This document shows, in pieces, positions 46,412 to 53,765 of a stretch of 64,000 nt of DNA. The number at the start of each line of letters is the position of its first letter. The stretch's first letter is position 1. Position numbers and translations under genes: made by a program. Origin of the DNA: Bacteroidia bacterium (GTDB lineage: Bacteria > Bacteroidota > Bacteroidia > JADZBD01); the NCBI GenBank assembly GCA_020852255.1, contig JADZBD010000009.1:62001-126000 (forward strand), read 5' to 3'. The notes under the pieces are model-generated. The model did not search any database. It saw nothing but the letters and a program-made list of their open reading frames with translations, and had not been told where the DNA came from.

Positions 46412-46527
46412 TTTCAGAACAATTAGAAGACGTAAATATGCATATTTTTTTAGATCGTTTGCGTGATTAAGTTTGCATGATTTTCAACAGGTGTTCATTA
46501 CCTGCGTATTTTAGCAAAAAGCTGTAA

Positions 46528-47127
46528 TTGAAGCTTCTGAGTGATATTTTCGATGACGGTACGTCGCGAATAGGAATCTGGGAATCCGAAACCGGCAACG
46601 GGGAAGGATCGCTGCAGAATGGTATGCGCGGGAGCGGAGCTTCATCTCAGGTGTTGAGCTGTCTGCGTATGTTCCCCGGTTTGGAGAACAGTTACATAGT
46701 ATACGACAAGAACGGAAAGCCTTACTTGAATGAGTCAACCCGGGGCAAGATATCCCTGAGTCATTCACACGGAATGCTTGCGATCATACATGACCGGAAA
46801 TCGGAAACCGGTATAGATCTGGAAAAAGTAGGAGACAAGGTGATCAGGATCCGGCATAAATTTCTGCATCCTGACGAGCTGAGTGCATGCGGTGCGCAAC
46901 CGGATGCCCGCGCTCTTCATATTTACTGGGGAGCAAAGGAAGCGCTGTATAAATGCTACGGAAAAAGAAGTTTGCACTTTTCTGAAAATCTCCGGGTAGA
47001 GGCATTCACTACCGAAACCGAAGGCGAAGTAAGGGGTGAAATCCGTGTTGCCGGGATCAGCAGAATAAAAAAACTGTATTATCGCTTCATGGGTCACTAC
47101 TTGCTGGTGTATATTCGCAATTCATGA
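46528..47127 (+). CDS. 4'-phosphopantetheinyl transferase (Sfp/AcpT type)
   Basis: A 199-residue transferase that attaches phosphopantetheine from CoA to carrier proteins. The magnesium/CoA motifs are visible: GIDLEKVGDKV and the WGAKEALYKCYG helix, with SHSHGMLAI upstream. TTG46528 is used as start because a TAA stop lies directly before it in frame and the homologous region begins at about GIWESE; the next ATG is well inside the fold. It begins a three-gene operon and overlaps the GGGPS gene by ATGA. A weak TATTTTAG box is 13 nt upstream. Confidence 0.88.
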   Translation: MKLLSDIFDDGTSRIGIWESETGNGEGSLQNGMRGSGASSQVLSCLRMFPGLENSYIVYDKNGKPYLNESTRGKISLSHSHGMLAIIHDRKSETGIDLEKVGDKVIRIRHKFLHPDELSACGAQPDARALHIYWGAKEALYKCYGKRSLHFSENLRVEAFTTETEGEVRGEIRVAGISRIKKLYYRFMGHYLLVYIRNS

Positions 47128-47855
47128 AGCCTGTGCCTTTTCTTTCGCATCTGGAGCGCTATCGCAAACAAAAAAAATGCGGGGTACTGGTATTAATTGA
47201 TCCTGACAAAGCGAAGCCGGAAGAACTGAAGAGGCGCATTCTGCCCGGGGTGATGGCCTATCTTGTGGGTGGTTCTGTTATTACATCCGGCCGTATTGAA
47301 AAAACCATTCGTGCACTACGTCAATTGACCAACCGGCCCATCTTTCTTTTTCCAGGGCATTCCATTCAGACTGCAGAAGGAGCGGACGGCATTCTTCTTC
47401 CATCGCTTATCTCGGGAAGAAACCCGGATTACCTGATCGGGCAGCATGTTCATGCGGCCTTTGCCATTGAGCGAAGCGGAATGGAAGTGATTCCTGCCGG
47501 TTATATCCTTTGCGGGGGGGCGCGCGTATCCGGAACGCAGTACATCACTCAAACGTTACCAGTTCCATCCGACAAACCGGAACTCGTGATGGCCACGGCC
47601 CTTGCGGGCATACAATTAGGAATGAAAGTTATCTACCTTGAAGCCGGAAGCGGGCAGGATGCCCCCCCGGATAAAAAACTGGTGAAAGAAGTGGCACAGA
47701 GAATACAGGTACCTCTCATAGCAGGGGGCGGCATCCGAACCGCGTCCGGAATCAGCCAGCTGAAAAACGCCGGTGCCAGTGCGGTGGTTATTGGGAACAT
47801 TCTTGAAACACATCCTGGTCTTCTCAGGGATTTTCTAAAAGCTGCCGATGACTGA
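47124..47855 (+). CDS. Geranylgeranylglyceryl phosphate synthase family protein (GGGPS/PcrB)
   Basis: A 243-residue TIM-barrel prenyltransferase that joins a prenyl diphosphate to glycerol-1-phosphate through an ether bond, the first step of archaeal-type lipids. Substrate-binding segments are visible: VLIDPDKAK at the N-terminus, YLEAGSG in the middle, AGGGIRTAS and VVIGN at the C-terminus. Bacteroidota are known to carry group II GGGPS homologues of uncertain product. It overlaps both neighbours (ATGA with the PPTase gene, 8 nt with the ThiE-like gene), so the three genes are one operon. Confidence 0.9.
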   Translation: MKPVPFLSHLERYRKQKKCGVLVLIDPDKAKPEELKRRILPGVMAYLVGGSVITSGRIEKTIRALRQLTNRPIFLFPGHSIQTAEGADGILLPSLISGRNPDYLIGQHVHAAFAIERSGMEVIPAGYILCGGARVSGTQYITQTLPVPSDKPELVMATALAGIQLGMKVIYLEAGSGQDAPPDKKLVKEVAQRIQVPLIAGGGIRTASGISQLKNAGASAVVIGNILETHPGLLRDFLKAADD

Positions 47856-48486
47856 TCTTAAGCTCATCGTCATTACTTCTTCCGATAAAAAGGAGGATGA
47901 GGCCGGGCACATCACCCGAATGCTGGAAATGGGGCTTCCCACCCTTCACATGAGAAAACCCAAGCTTTCCACCGGCGAGCTGCGCGCGCTGATCCGTGAG
48001 ATACCTTCTCACTTTCATTCGCGCATAATCATTCATTCTCATCATAATCTGGTACGGGAATTTGACCTTAAGGGCATTCATGTTACCCGGTTGCATAAAA
48101 AACGCTGGCTCCGTTTATGGCTGAATGAAAAACTATTCCGCTTCAAAGGTAAAATACCGGAACGCAGCTGTTCCTTCCGTAAGCTCGCCTCCTTATACGA
48201 AGAAAAGGATCCCTATACCCACGTTTTTCTCAGCCCGGTTTTTGATTCGCTCAGCGGAAGTCTTCAGAGCGGATTCAATGAGTTTAGTCTGCGGGCTGCG
48301 CTTGCGAAAACCCCCTACAAAGTGATCGCCCGCGGAGGCATCGAACTGGAAAAACTGGAAAAAGTAGCAGAACTTGGATTTGCGGGACTTGCATTTTATT
48401 CTGCGATATGGAAGAAGAAAAATCCTGCTGAAGCCTTCGAGAAAATTCTCCGAAGAGGTAAGGAGTTAGAAATCCGCTTTATTTAA
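47848..48486 (+). CDS. Thiamine phosphate synthase (ThiE/TenI) family protein
   Basis: A 212-residue TIM-barrel protein of the ThiE/TenI superfamily: VITSSD, LHMRKP, the GIHVTR strand, FLSPVFDSLSG and IARGGIE match family strands. True ThiE has GPIFxTxTK; here this is SPVFDSLSGS, a difference shared by many TenI-like proteins that lack ThiE activity, so I name it at family level only. It is the last gene of the PPTase-GGGPS operon and overlaps the convergent TPR gene by 8 bp. No thiamine riboswitch or thi genes are nearby. Confidence 0.8.
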   Translation: MTDLKLIVITSSDKKEDEAGHITRMLEMGLPTLHMRKPKLSTGELRALIREIPSHFHSRIIIHSHHNLVREFDLKGIHVTRLHKKRWLRLWLNEKLFRFKGKIPERSCSFRKLASLYEEKDPYTHVFLSPVFDSLSGSLQSGFNEFSLRAALAKTPYKVIARGGIELEKLEKVAELGFAGLAFYSAIWKKKNPAEAFEKILRRGKELEIRFI

Positions 48487-49966
48487 CCCTGGAAAGTCCG
48501 GCCTGCGCCTTCTGATCCAGACTTTGCTTGTACTGGTGATCAGAATAGGAAAGACACTTCCTATAATAGTAGGCTGCCATCTTCTTATTGCCCTGCGATT
48601 CCCATAACAGGCCGAGCATCAAAGCCGAGTTTGGAGCAAAATATCCTTGATCGGATGGTACTGTTTGCTGAATGACCCAGTCATAGGAATCCATTGCCTT
48701 GCTGATTTCGCCCATCTTTTCCTGAATCCGGGCCAAACGGTATACGGCCTCCATGCGGTGGAGCCTTTGCGGGAGGTCTCTGGAAGGAACGATTGCGAGT
48801 AAGGCTTTACGGGCTTCTTTATAGAACCCTCCGTCGAAATACAATCGGGCCAGCAGCAAAACAGGATGAGGGATTTCTCCGGTACTATGCTCACGCGTAG
48901 CCTGCCTGTCCTCATCAACAATGGTAGAGCCAGTAGCGGTAAGTTTATTCATGTACCTGGAGTAACCGGAAGTATCTCCGTTCACAAGATAAGACCATGC
49001 CAGCTTATGCAATGCTGATCGCCGGAACGTATGACCGTTAAAATGCTCCAGGTAATCCCGAAAATGTTTTCTGCAAAGGGTGTCGTTTTTATACAACAGG
49101 CACAGACCTTTCAGGTATCCGAGATAATGAAAAGAGAAATCCTCCTTTCCGGGAGAATAGGAATTCAGCAAGGGGAGTGCCTCTCTGCTACTCCCGCTCC
49201 GGATCAGAAGACTGGCACAGGCATAGATTCCGAGTGGCGTATTTCCCGATCTCCCCTCCCACTTCCGGATAATCTCTTCACGAAAAGCATCATCGGGATA
49301 CAGGTTCAGGGAAATAAAAGAAAGATAGAACAGCGTCTCCTCTTGCAGCCAGGCATATACACTGTCGGTATCAGCACGCTCCAGTACCTCACATAATTCT
49401 CTGTATCCCTCGCTGACATTGCCCTGTAATCCCTTGAGCTCTGTGATCCATCGGTATTTTTCCGGCATGGAACCCAACAAACAACGGAGGAGTCCCATAC
49501 TTTTCCGGGAAGGAAGGAAACCGGGGAAGTTTTTCAGATTTTGTTCCAACAATTTATATGCTTTGGCTATTTCCTTTGCAGCTGTTAGGTGCTCGCCAAA
49601 TTTCATTCGCGCGAATGCCCATTGCAGTAATGTTTCGGCCTTGCAGTGCAGCGGCCAGGGCGACAACTTGTCTTCCCCGGCAGAAAACTGTTTCAAACGC
49701 TCCCTGCCATTTCGTTCTGCCTGAATAAAATGATACCGATCTTCTCCGATGGCGCACGAAAGAAAATCGATATAATTCTCCAGCAACAACCATACGCGGT
49801 TCGTTGGATCTTTCTGCTTTCCGTCACCTATCAGTTCCGAGGCTTTCCGGAAGTGCAAATTCATGATCTCCCCCATTGCTGCGGCTTCCTTCCGATCAAA
49901 ATGATATCCGGCGGATAAATGAAGTGAGATACAGAACGCCAGAATTCCCGGCAGAAGACTCCTCAT
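48479..49966 (-). CDS. Secreted TPR-like hypothetical protein (495 aa)
   Basis: A 495-residue protein with an N-terminal signal peptide (about 1-20, LLPGILAFCISLHLSAG). The remainder is helical with several TPR-like units in the C-terminal half (for example AVYRLARIQEKMGEISKAMDSYDW and ALMLGLLWESQGNKKMAAYYYRK). No enzymatic motif. I do not recognise a named family. It starts 15 nt downstream of the preceding gene's terminator, whose T-run doubles as its TATTTTTG box. The 3' end overlaps the ThiE-like gene by 8 bp. Confidence 0.78.
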   Translation of the reverse strand: MRSLLPGILAFCISLHLSAGYHFDRKEAAAMGEIMNLHFRKASELIGDGKQKDPTNRVWLLLENYIDFLSCAIGEDRYHFIQAERNGRERLKQFSAGEDKLSPWPLHCKAETLLQWAFARMKFGEHLTAAKEIAKAYKLLEQNLKNFPGFLPSRKSMGLLRCLLGSMPEKYRWITELKGLQGNVSEGYRELCEVLERADTDSVYAWLQEETLFYLSFISLNLYPDDAFREEIIRKWEGRSGNTPLGIYACASLLIRSGSSREALPLLNSYSPGKEDFSFHYLGYLKGLCLLYKNDTLCRKHFRDYLEHFNGHTFRRSALHKLAWSYLVNGDTSGYSRYMNKLTATGSTIVDEDRQATREHSTGEIPHPVLLLARLYFDGGFYKEARKALLAIVPSRDLPQRLHRMEAVYRLARIQEKMGEISKAMDSYDWVIQQTVPSDQGYFAPNSALMLGLLWESQGNKKMAAYYYRKCLSYSDHQYKQSLDQKAQAGLSRVK

Positions 49967-49970
49967 GTGT

Positions 49971-49978
49971 CAAAAATA
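49971..49978 (-). promoter_or_regulatory. -7 box of the 495-residue gene, fused with a terminator
   Basis: Minus-strand TATTTTTG fits TAnnTTTG and ends 4 nt before the ATG at 49966. It lies in the T-rich tail of the preceding gene's terminator. No -33 TTTG. Confidence 0.45.
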
Positions 49979-49980
49979 AG

Positions 49981-50004
49981 AAAGGGATCGCGCGCGATCC
50001 CTTT
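49981..50004 (-). terminator. Terminator of the zinc-ribbon gene
   Basis: A perfect 10-bp palindromic stem, AAAGGGATCG/CGATCCCTTT, with loop CGCG, followed on the minus strand by TCTTATTTTTG. It lies 24 nt past the stop. Confidence 0.8.
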
Positions 50005-50027
50005 AAGCCCATTGAATTTGTTTCAGA

Positions 50028-50807
50028 TCAATCCTTCACCAAAACACCATCTTCCGCACCTACCAGCGAGGGATCTACCAGCAATCTTCCACAATGTTCG
50101 CAAACGATAATTTTTTTGCTCGCTTTAATGTCCAACTGTCGCTGAGGGGGAATTTTATTGAAGCATCCGCCGCATGCATCACGCTGAACCGGTACAACTG
50201 CCAGACCATTCTTGGCATTTTTACGTATACGTGTATAGGCATTGAAAAGCCGGTCCTCCAGCATCTTCTCCGCTGTTTTTGATTTCTTCACCAATTCCTG
50301 TTCTTCCTTCTCAGTTTCTGCGATAATCTCATCGAGTTCTGCCTTTTTTGCCTTGAGATCCTTCTTCTTTTCCTTGAGCTCCTCGTTCGCCAGTTCAATT
50401 ACTTCATTCTTGGCGATAATCTGTGCTTTTGCCTCTTTAATCCGTTTATCGGAGAGCTGGATCTCCAGGTTTTGGAATTCAATTTCTTTGGTGAGTGAAT
50501 CATACTCACGGTTATTGCGCACTTTGCTTTGCTGCGATTCATATTTCTTTATCGCTGCAGCTGCTTCCTTCATTGAGTTCTTACGATCTGAAATACTGGT
50601 CTCCAGTGCCTTCAGCTCCTCATTCATATTATTAATGCGCGTTTCAAGACCCGTTACCACGTCCTCCAGGTCGCATACCTCCAGAGGGAGCTCACCACGA
50701 ATCGTCCGAATCTTGTCGATGGAGGAGTCTATGTTCTGAATATTGAACAGTGCCCTCAGTTTATCGGCTACTGCCACATCTGCTTTATCGTTCTTGTCTT
50801 TTGCCAT
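50028..50807 (-). CDS. Coiled-coil zinc-ribbon protein (zf-RING_7 family)
   Basis: A 259-residue protein with a long coiled coil (about residues 45-190) and a C-terminal C4 zinc ribbon: CGGC near residue 215 and CEHCG near residue 239, as in the zf-RING_7/DUF164 family (CT398-like). It is thought to be a nucleic-acid or protein-interaction factor; the precise role is unknown. It begins 2 nt after the Nif3 stop. The Nif3-zinc-ribbon pairing recurs in many bacteria and hints at a shared role. Confidence 0.9.
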   Translation of the reverse strand: MAKDKNDKADVAVADKLRALFNIQNIDSSIDKIRTIRGELPLEVCDLEDVVTGLETRINNMNEELKALETSISDRKNSMKEAAAAIKKYESQQSKVRNNREYDSLTKEIEFQNLEIQLSDKRIKEAKAQIIAKNEVIELANEELKEKKKDLKAKKAELDEIIAETEKEEQELVKKSKTAEKMLEDRLFNAYTRIRKNAKNGLAVVPVQRDACGGCFNKIPPQRQLDIKASKKIIVCEHCGRLLVDPSLVGAEDGVLVKD

Positions 50808-50809
50808 GT

Positions 50810-51904
50810 TCAGAAATAATTGACCGGATTTGTTTGAATTTTAGAAAAATGGATGGCAAATTTAGGAAATTTCTTCCTTATCGCCTCGTAAAACAACTCA
50901 GTTGTAAACTGTTCACTTTCAGCATGTCCCACGTCGGCCAATACCAATCGCCCCTCTGCGAGGAAGAAGTCATGATATTTTAAATCCCCGGTGATGAACA
51001 CATCAGCCCCGGCCCGAACGGCATCGGGTATTAAAAAGGCACCGGAACCTCCGCAGAGGGCCACCTTCTTTATGGGCCGGTCAAGAAACGGGCTATGCCT
51101 TATGATACCCGTTCCGAAAATGGCCCGGATCCAGTAGAACAATTTTTCTTCCGGCATTGCCACCGGTAGTTCCCCTATGAGTCCTGCACCCGTTTGCGGA
51201 AGGGCATTTAAAAGGGGAAAGATATCAAAAGCAACTTCTTCATAAGGATGTACATGCAGCAGTTCCTGAACCACCTCCGCTTCCTTCCATTGCGGAAGCA
51301 CCACCTCTATCCGCTTTTCTTTTTCAAGGTGTCTTTGTCCTTTTTTTCCCACGAAGGGGTTGGTTAACTCATTCCCCCGGAAAGACCCTGTACCCATAAC
51401 GCTGAAACTGCATTCCGAATAATTTCCGATGTGGCCTGCACCGGCTTTAAACAAAGCATTCAATACTTCAGACACCCGGGCCTGGGGGCAAAACGTAACG
51501 AGCTTACGCAGTTCGCCCCGGCGTGGAGCCAGAACTTTCACTTTACGAAGCCCGAGCTTCTCTGCAATCTTTCCGTTCACCCCATGAAGAACATTATCCA
51601 GACTGGTATGGCAGGCATAGATGGCTATATCCTTTTTCACGGCGAGGACGATTATTCGCTCCACTTCATTTCGTCCGGTGAGACCTTTCAATGGTTTGAA
51701 AATGACCGGATGATGGACAATCACAAGGTTGCATTTTTTCCGCTGTGCTTCCTTAATTACCCCTTCTGTACAATCGAGTGCCAGCAGAATGCCTTTCACT
51801 TCCGCAGCAGGGTCGCCACACTGTAATCCGCAGTTATCATAACTTTCCTGAAGCACCGGGGGTGCCAGTTGTTCCATAAGCTGGATGATCGCGTTCAGTT
51901 TCAT
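50810..51904 (-). CDS. Nif3-like dinuclear metal-centre protein
   Basis: A 364-residue protein of the NIF3/YbgI family (also called GTP cyclohydrolase I type 2 homologue), a toroidal hexamer with a dinuclear metal site. Metal ligands appear in IVHHPVIF, ACHTSLDN and the C-terminal DVGHAESEQF. A PII-like domain of about 100 residues is inserted in the middle (about 135-230), giving the long form. The open frame extends to 52333, but the extra 143 codons are antisense to the EamA gene; ATG51904 fits homologues and has a TATTTTTG box upstream. Molecular function is not settled. Confidence 0.93.
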   Translation of the reverse strand: MKLNAIIQLMEQLAPPVLQESYDNCGLQCGDPAAEVKGILLALDCTEGVIKEAQRKKCNLVIVHHPVIFKPLKGLTGRNEVERIIVLAVKKDIAIYACHTSLDNVLHGVNGKIAEKLGLRKVKVLAPRRGELRKLVTFCPQARVSEVLNALFKAGAGHIGNYSECSFSVMGTGSFRGNELTNPFVGKKGQRHLEKEKRIEVVLPQWKEAEVVQELLHVHPYEEVAFDIFPLLNALPQTGAGLIGELPVAMPEEKLFYWIRAIFGTGIIRHSPFLDRPIKKVALCGGSGAFLIPDAVRAGADVFITGDLKYHDFFLAEGRLVLADVGHAESEQFTTELFYEAIRKKFPKFAIHFSKIQTNPVNYF

Positions 51905-51918
51905 CAATGTAGTTTTGC

Positions 51919-51926
51919 CAAAAATA
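51919..51926 (-). promoter_or_regulatory. Nif3 gene -7 box
   Basis: Minus-strand TATTTTTG fits TAnnTTTG and ends 14 nt before the ATG at 51904. Lies 25 bp from the divergent EamA box. Confidence 0.4.
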
Positions 51927-51951
51927 ATCATTCGAACGGGTTGGAAGCCTT

Positions 51952-51959
51952 TATCTTTG
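51952..51959 (+). promoter_or_regulatory. EamA gene -7 box
   Basis: TATCTTTG fits TAnnTTTG and ends 12 nt before the ATG at 51972, which supports that start. No clear -33 TTTG at 19-20 nt. Confidence 0.45.
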
Positions 51960-51971
51960 TCCTCCGCCACA

Positions 51972-52844
51972 ATGAAAAAACCTGACACCACCAGTTGGAT
52001 CCTGCTTTTAATACTATCCTGTATTTGGGGCAGTTCATTCATACTGATGAAATTGGGAATGGAGGTGTTTCCGGATGACGCGGTGGCTGCCCTGCGACTG
52101 AGCTTCGCGTTTCTCTTTGTACTTCCTTTTTGGTTTTTCCGGTTTCGTAAGGAACATTTCAAACACTGGCCGGCACTTATGGTTTCCGGTGTGTTCGGGA
52201 ATCTATTTCCGGCGTTTCTTTTCACCTTCGCGGAAACGCAGGTGAGCAGTGTACAGGCGGGAATGCTGAATTCCTTCACACCTCTGGCTACACTGGTGCT
52301 GGGAAGCATTTTCTGGAATGTAAAAGCCGGCAAGGAAGGTATACTGGGAGTACTTCTCGGACTTTGCGGTGCCTGCGGACTCTTTTTATTCGGTGAAGGG
52401 GAAGATAACAGCCGCTGGATTTATTCCGCCGCCGTGATACTGGCCACCCTGATGTATGGTCTTTCTGTGAACGTGATCCGCCAGTACCTTTCGGAGCTGG
52501 ACCCGCTTACAATCACCATGTGGTCTATGACCTTTTGCGGGCTACCCGGCCTGATCTACGTACTAACAGGTGACACAATAGCCATCCTGGCAGAAAATGA
52601 GCATGCCGGACGCAGCCTCTTTTTCATTGGGATCCTGGGGGTAATCGGCTCTGCGGTAAGCGTGATCCTCTTTAACCGGCTCATTCAGAGATCCACGGCG
52701 CTCTTCGCCTCCTCGGTGACTTATCTTATTCCGGTTGTTTCGCTCCTGCTGGGTCTTACCTATAATGAAAGCGTGAGTACAGGCCAGGTGTGTTCTATGG
52801 GATTGATTCTCAGTGGGATATGGGTAATTAATAAAAGGAAATGA
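51972..52844 (+). CDS. DMT family transporter (EamA domain)
   Basis: A 290-residue inner-membrane protein with ten predicted helices in two EamA repeats. Signatures: SCIWGSSFILMKLG in helix 1, VFGNLFPAFLFTFAETQVSSVQAGMLNSFTP in the first repeat, and ALFASSVTYLIPVVSLLLG in the last. These transporters move small metabolites such as amino acids or nucleosides; the substrate cannot be inferred. ATG51972 is preferred over the upstream 51885 because the family begins at the first helix and the promoter box lies between. Divergent from the Nif3 gene. Confidence 0.9.
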   Translation: MKKPDTTSWILLLILSCIWGSSFILMKLGMEVFPDDAVAALRLSFAFLFVLPFWFFRFRKEHFKHWPALMVSGVFGNLFPAFLFTFAETQVSSVQAGMLNSFTPLATLVLGSIFWNVKAGKEGILGVLLGLCGACGLFLFGEGEDNSRWIYSAAVILATLMYGLSVNVIRQYLSELDPLTITMWSMTFCGLPGLIYVLTGDTIAILAENEHAGRSLFFIGILGVIGSAVSVILFNRLIQRSTALFASSVTYLIPVVSLLLGLTYNESVSTGQVCSMGLILSGIWVINKRK

Positions 52845-52846
52845 GG

Positions 52847-52878
52847 TTTGGCTGGCTGCCAAACATTTGCTACCTTCG
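52847..52878 (+). promoter_or_regulatory. rplU-rpmA promoter
   Basis: TTTG (52847-52850), a 20-nt spacer and TACCTTCG (52871-52878), one mismatch from TAnnTTTG. It begins right after the EamA stop codon and gives a leader of about 40-45 nt. Confidence 0.6.
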
Positions 52879-52881
52879 CAA

Positions 52882-52895
52882 CCCCGAATTCGGGG
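52882..52895 (+). promoter_or_regulatory. Palindrome at the rplU promoter/leader boundary
   Basis: The perfect 14-bp palindrome CCCCGAATTCGGGG starts 3 nt after the -7 box, so it covers the likely transcription start and the first leader bases. It could be an operator or a 5'-end hairpin. Confidence 0.4.
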
Positions 52896-52926
52896 ATTTA
52901 ATAAACCCTTATTAATCAATAACATT

Positions 52927-53388
52927 ATGTACGCCATTGTAGACATAGCCGGGCAACAATTTAAGGTTCAGAAGAACCAAAGAGTGCTGGTGCACCGCCT
53001 GGAGGCTATCGAGGGTTCGCAGATTGAGTTCGACCGCGTATTGCTGGTTGATAACGACGGCAAGATTGCCGTAGGCAAACCACTCGTTGACGGTTACAAA
53101 GTAGCCGCGAAAGTTCTCGGACACGTTCGCGGAGAGAAAGTGATCGTATTCAAGAAGAAAAGAAGAAAAGGCTATGCCGTTAAAAACGGGCATCGTCAGG
53201 ATCTTTCAGAGATCCTGGTTCAGGCGATCCTTGCAAAGGGAGAGACTTTCAAAGCGGAAGAAACGGAAGTAAAAAAGCCGAAGACAAAGGCCGTTACGAA
53301 GGCAGAGCCGGCCGATGAAACAGAAACGGTTGCAGAGAAAAAAGCGCCGGCAAAAAAGACTGCTGCAAAAACAACCAAGAAGAAATAA
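52927..53388 (+). CDS. rplU: 50S ribosomal protein L21
   Basis: A 153-residue L21. The first about 103 residues are the conserved fold (MYAIVDIAGQQFKVQKNQ, VLGHVRGEKVIVFKKKRRKGYAVKNGHRQ). A lysine/alanine/glutamate-rich tail of about 50 residues (TEVKKPKTKAVTKAEP and KKAPAKKTAAKTTKKK) extends it beyond the usual length; such tails are common in Bacteroidota. ATG52927 is chosen over an upstream TTG, since MYAIVDI is the family start. It is followed by rpmA after 19 nt. Confidence 0.97.
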   Translation: MYAIVDIAGQQFKVQKNQRVLVHRLEAIEGSQIEFDRVLLVDNDGKIAVGKPLVDGYKVAAKVLGHVRGEKVIVFKKKRRKGYAVKNGHRQDLSEILVQAILAKGETFKAEETEVKKPKTKAVTKAEPADETETVAEKKAPAKKTAAKTTKKK

Positions 53389-53407
53389 ACAATAAAATCC
53401 CAACGCC

Positions 53408-53671
53408 ATGGCACATAAGAAAGGTGAAGGTAAAGTAAAGAACGGACGCGATTCGAACGCGAAACGACTTGGCATTAAGATCTTCGGAGGACAACCTGCG
53501 CTGAGTGGTAATATTATCGTCCGTCAGAGAGGCACGCGTCATAACCCGGGAAAAAATGTAGGAATGGGCAAGGATTTCACTCTTTTCGCACTGACCGACG
53601 GTATTGTTGAATTCAGAAAGAAGAAAGACAACCGTTCATACGTTTCCATCATTCCCGTAGAAACCAAGTAA
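53408..53671 (+). CDS. rpmA: 50S ribosomal protein L27
   Basis: An 87-residue L27. The N-terminal [20 protein letters not shown] reaches toward the peptidyl-transferase centre in the ribosome, and [31 protein letters not shown] and GIVEFRKKK follow. The start is Met-Ala-His with no cleavable extension of the Firmicutes type. It ends the rplU-rpmA operon, and a strong terminator lies 21 nt downstream. Confidence 0.98.
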   Translation: MAHKKGEGKVKNGRDSNAKRLGIKIFGGQPALSGNIIVRQRGTRHNPGKNVGMGKDFTLFALTDGIVEFRKKKDNRSYVSIIPVETK

Positions 53672-53692
53672 ACCGTTTCCAGGTATTAAAGG

Positions 53693-53727
53693 ATCTCCCG
53701 GTTTGTCAGGTCGGGAGATTTTTTTTT
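53693..53727 (+). terminator. rplU-rpmA terminator
   Basis: An 8-bp stem ATCTCCCG (53693-53700)/CGGGAGAT (53712-53719) with an 11-nt loop, followed by a run of nine T residues. Confidence 0.9.
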
Positions 53728-53743
53728 GATACTTCTCAGTCTT

Positions 53744-53751
53744 TAACTTTG
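53744..53751 (+). promoter_or_regulatory. serS -7 box
   Basis: TAACTTTG fits TAnnTTTG and ends 14 nt before the serS ATG. The T-run of the rpmA terminator supplies a TTTG 15 nt upstream, shorter than the usual 19-20. Confidence 0.5.
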
Positions 53752-53765
53752 AATATTCCAATCGT

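Noticed and set aside
47124-48486. Thiamine (TPP) riboswitch for the ThiE-like gene
   Set aside because: The gene overlaps its upstream neighbour, leaving no leader, and no TPP-type sequence was seen before the operon.
51905-52333. N-terminal extension of the Nif3 protein
   Set aside because: It is antisense to the EamA transporter and lies upstream of the expected promoter box.
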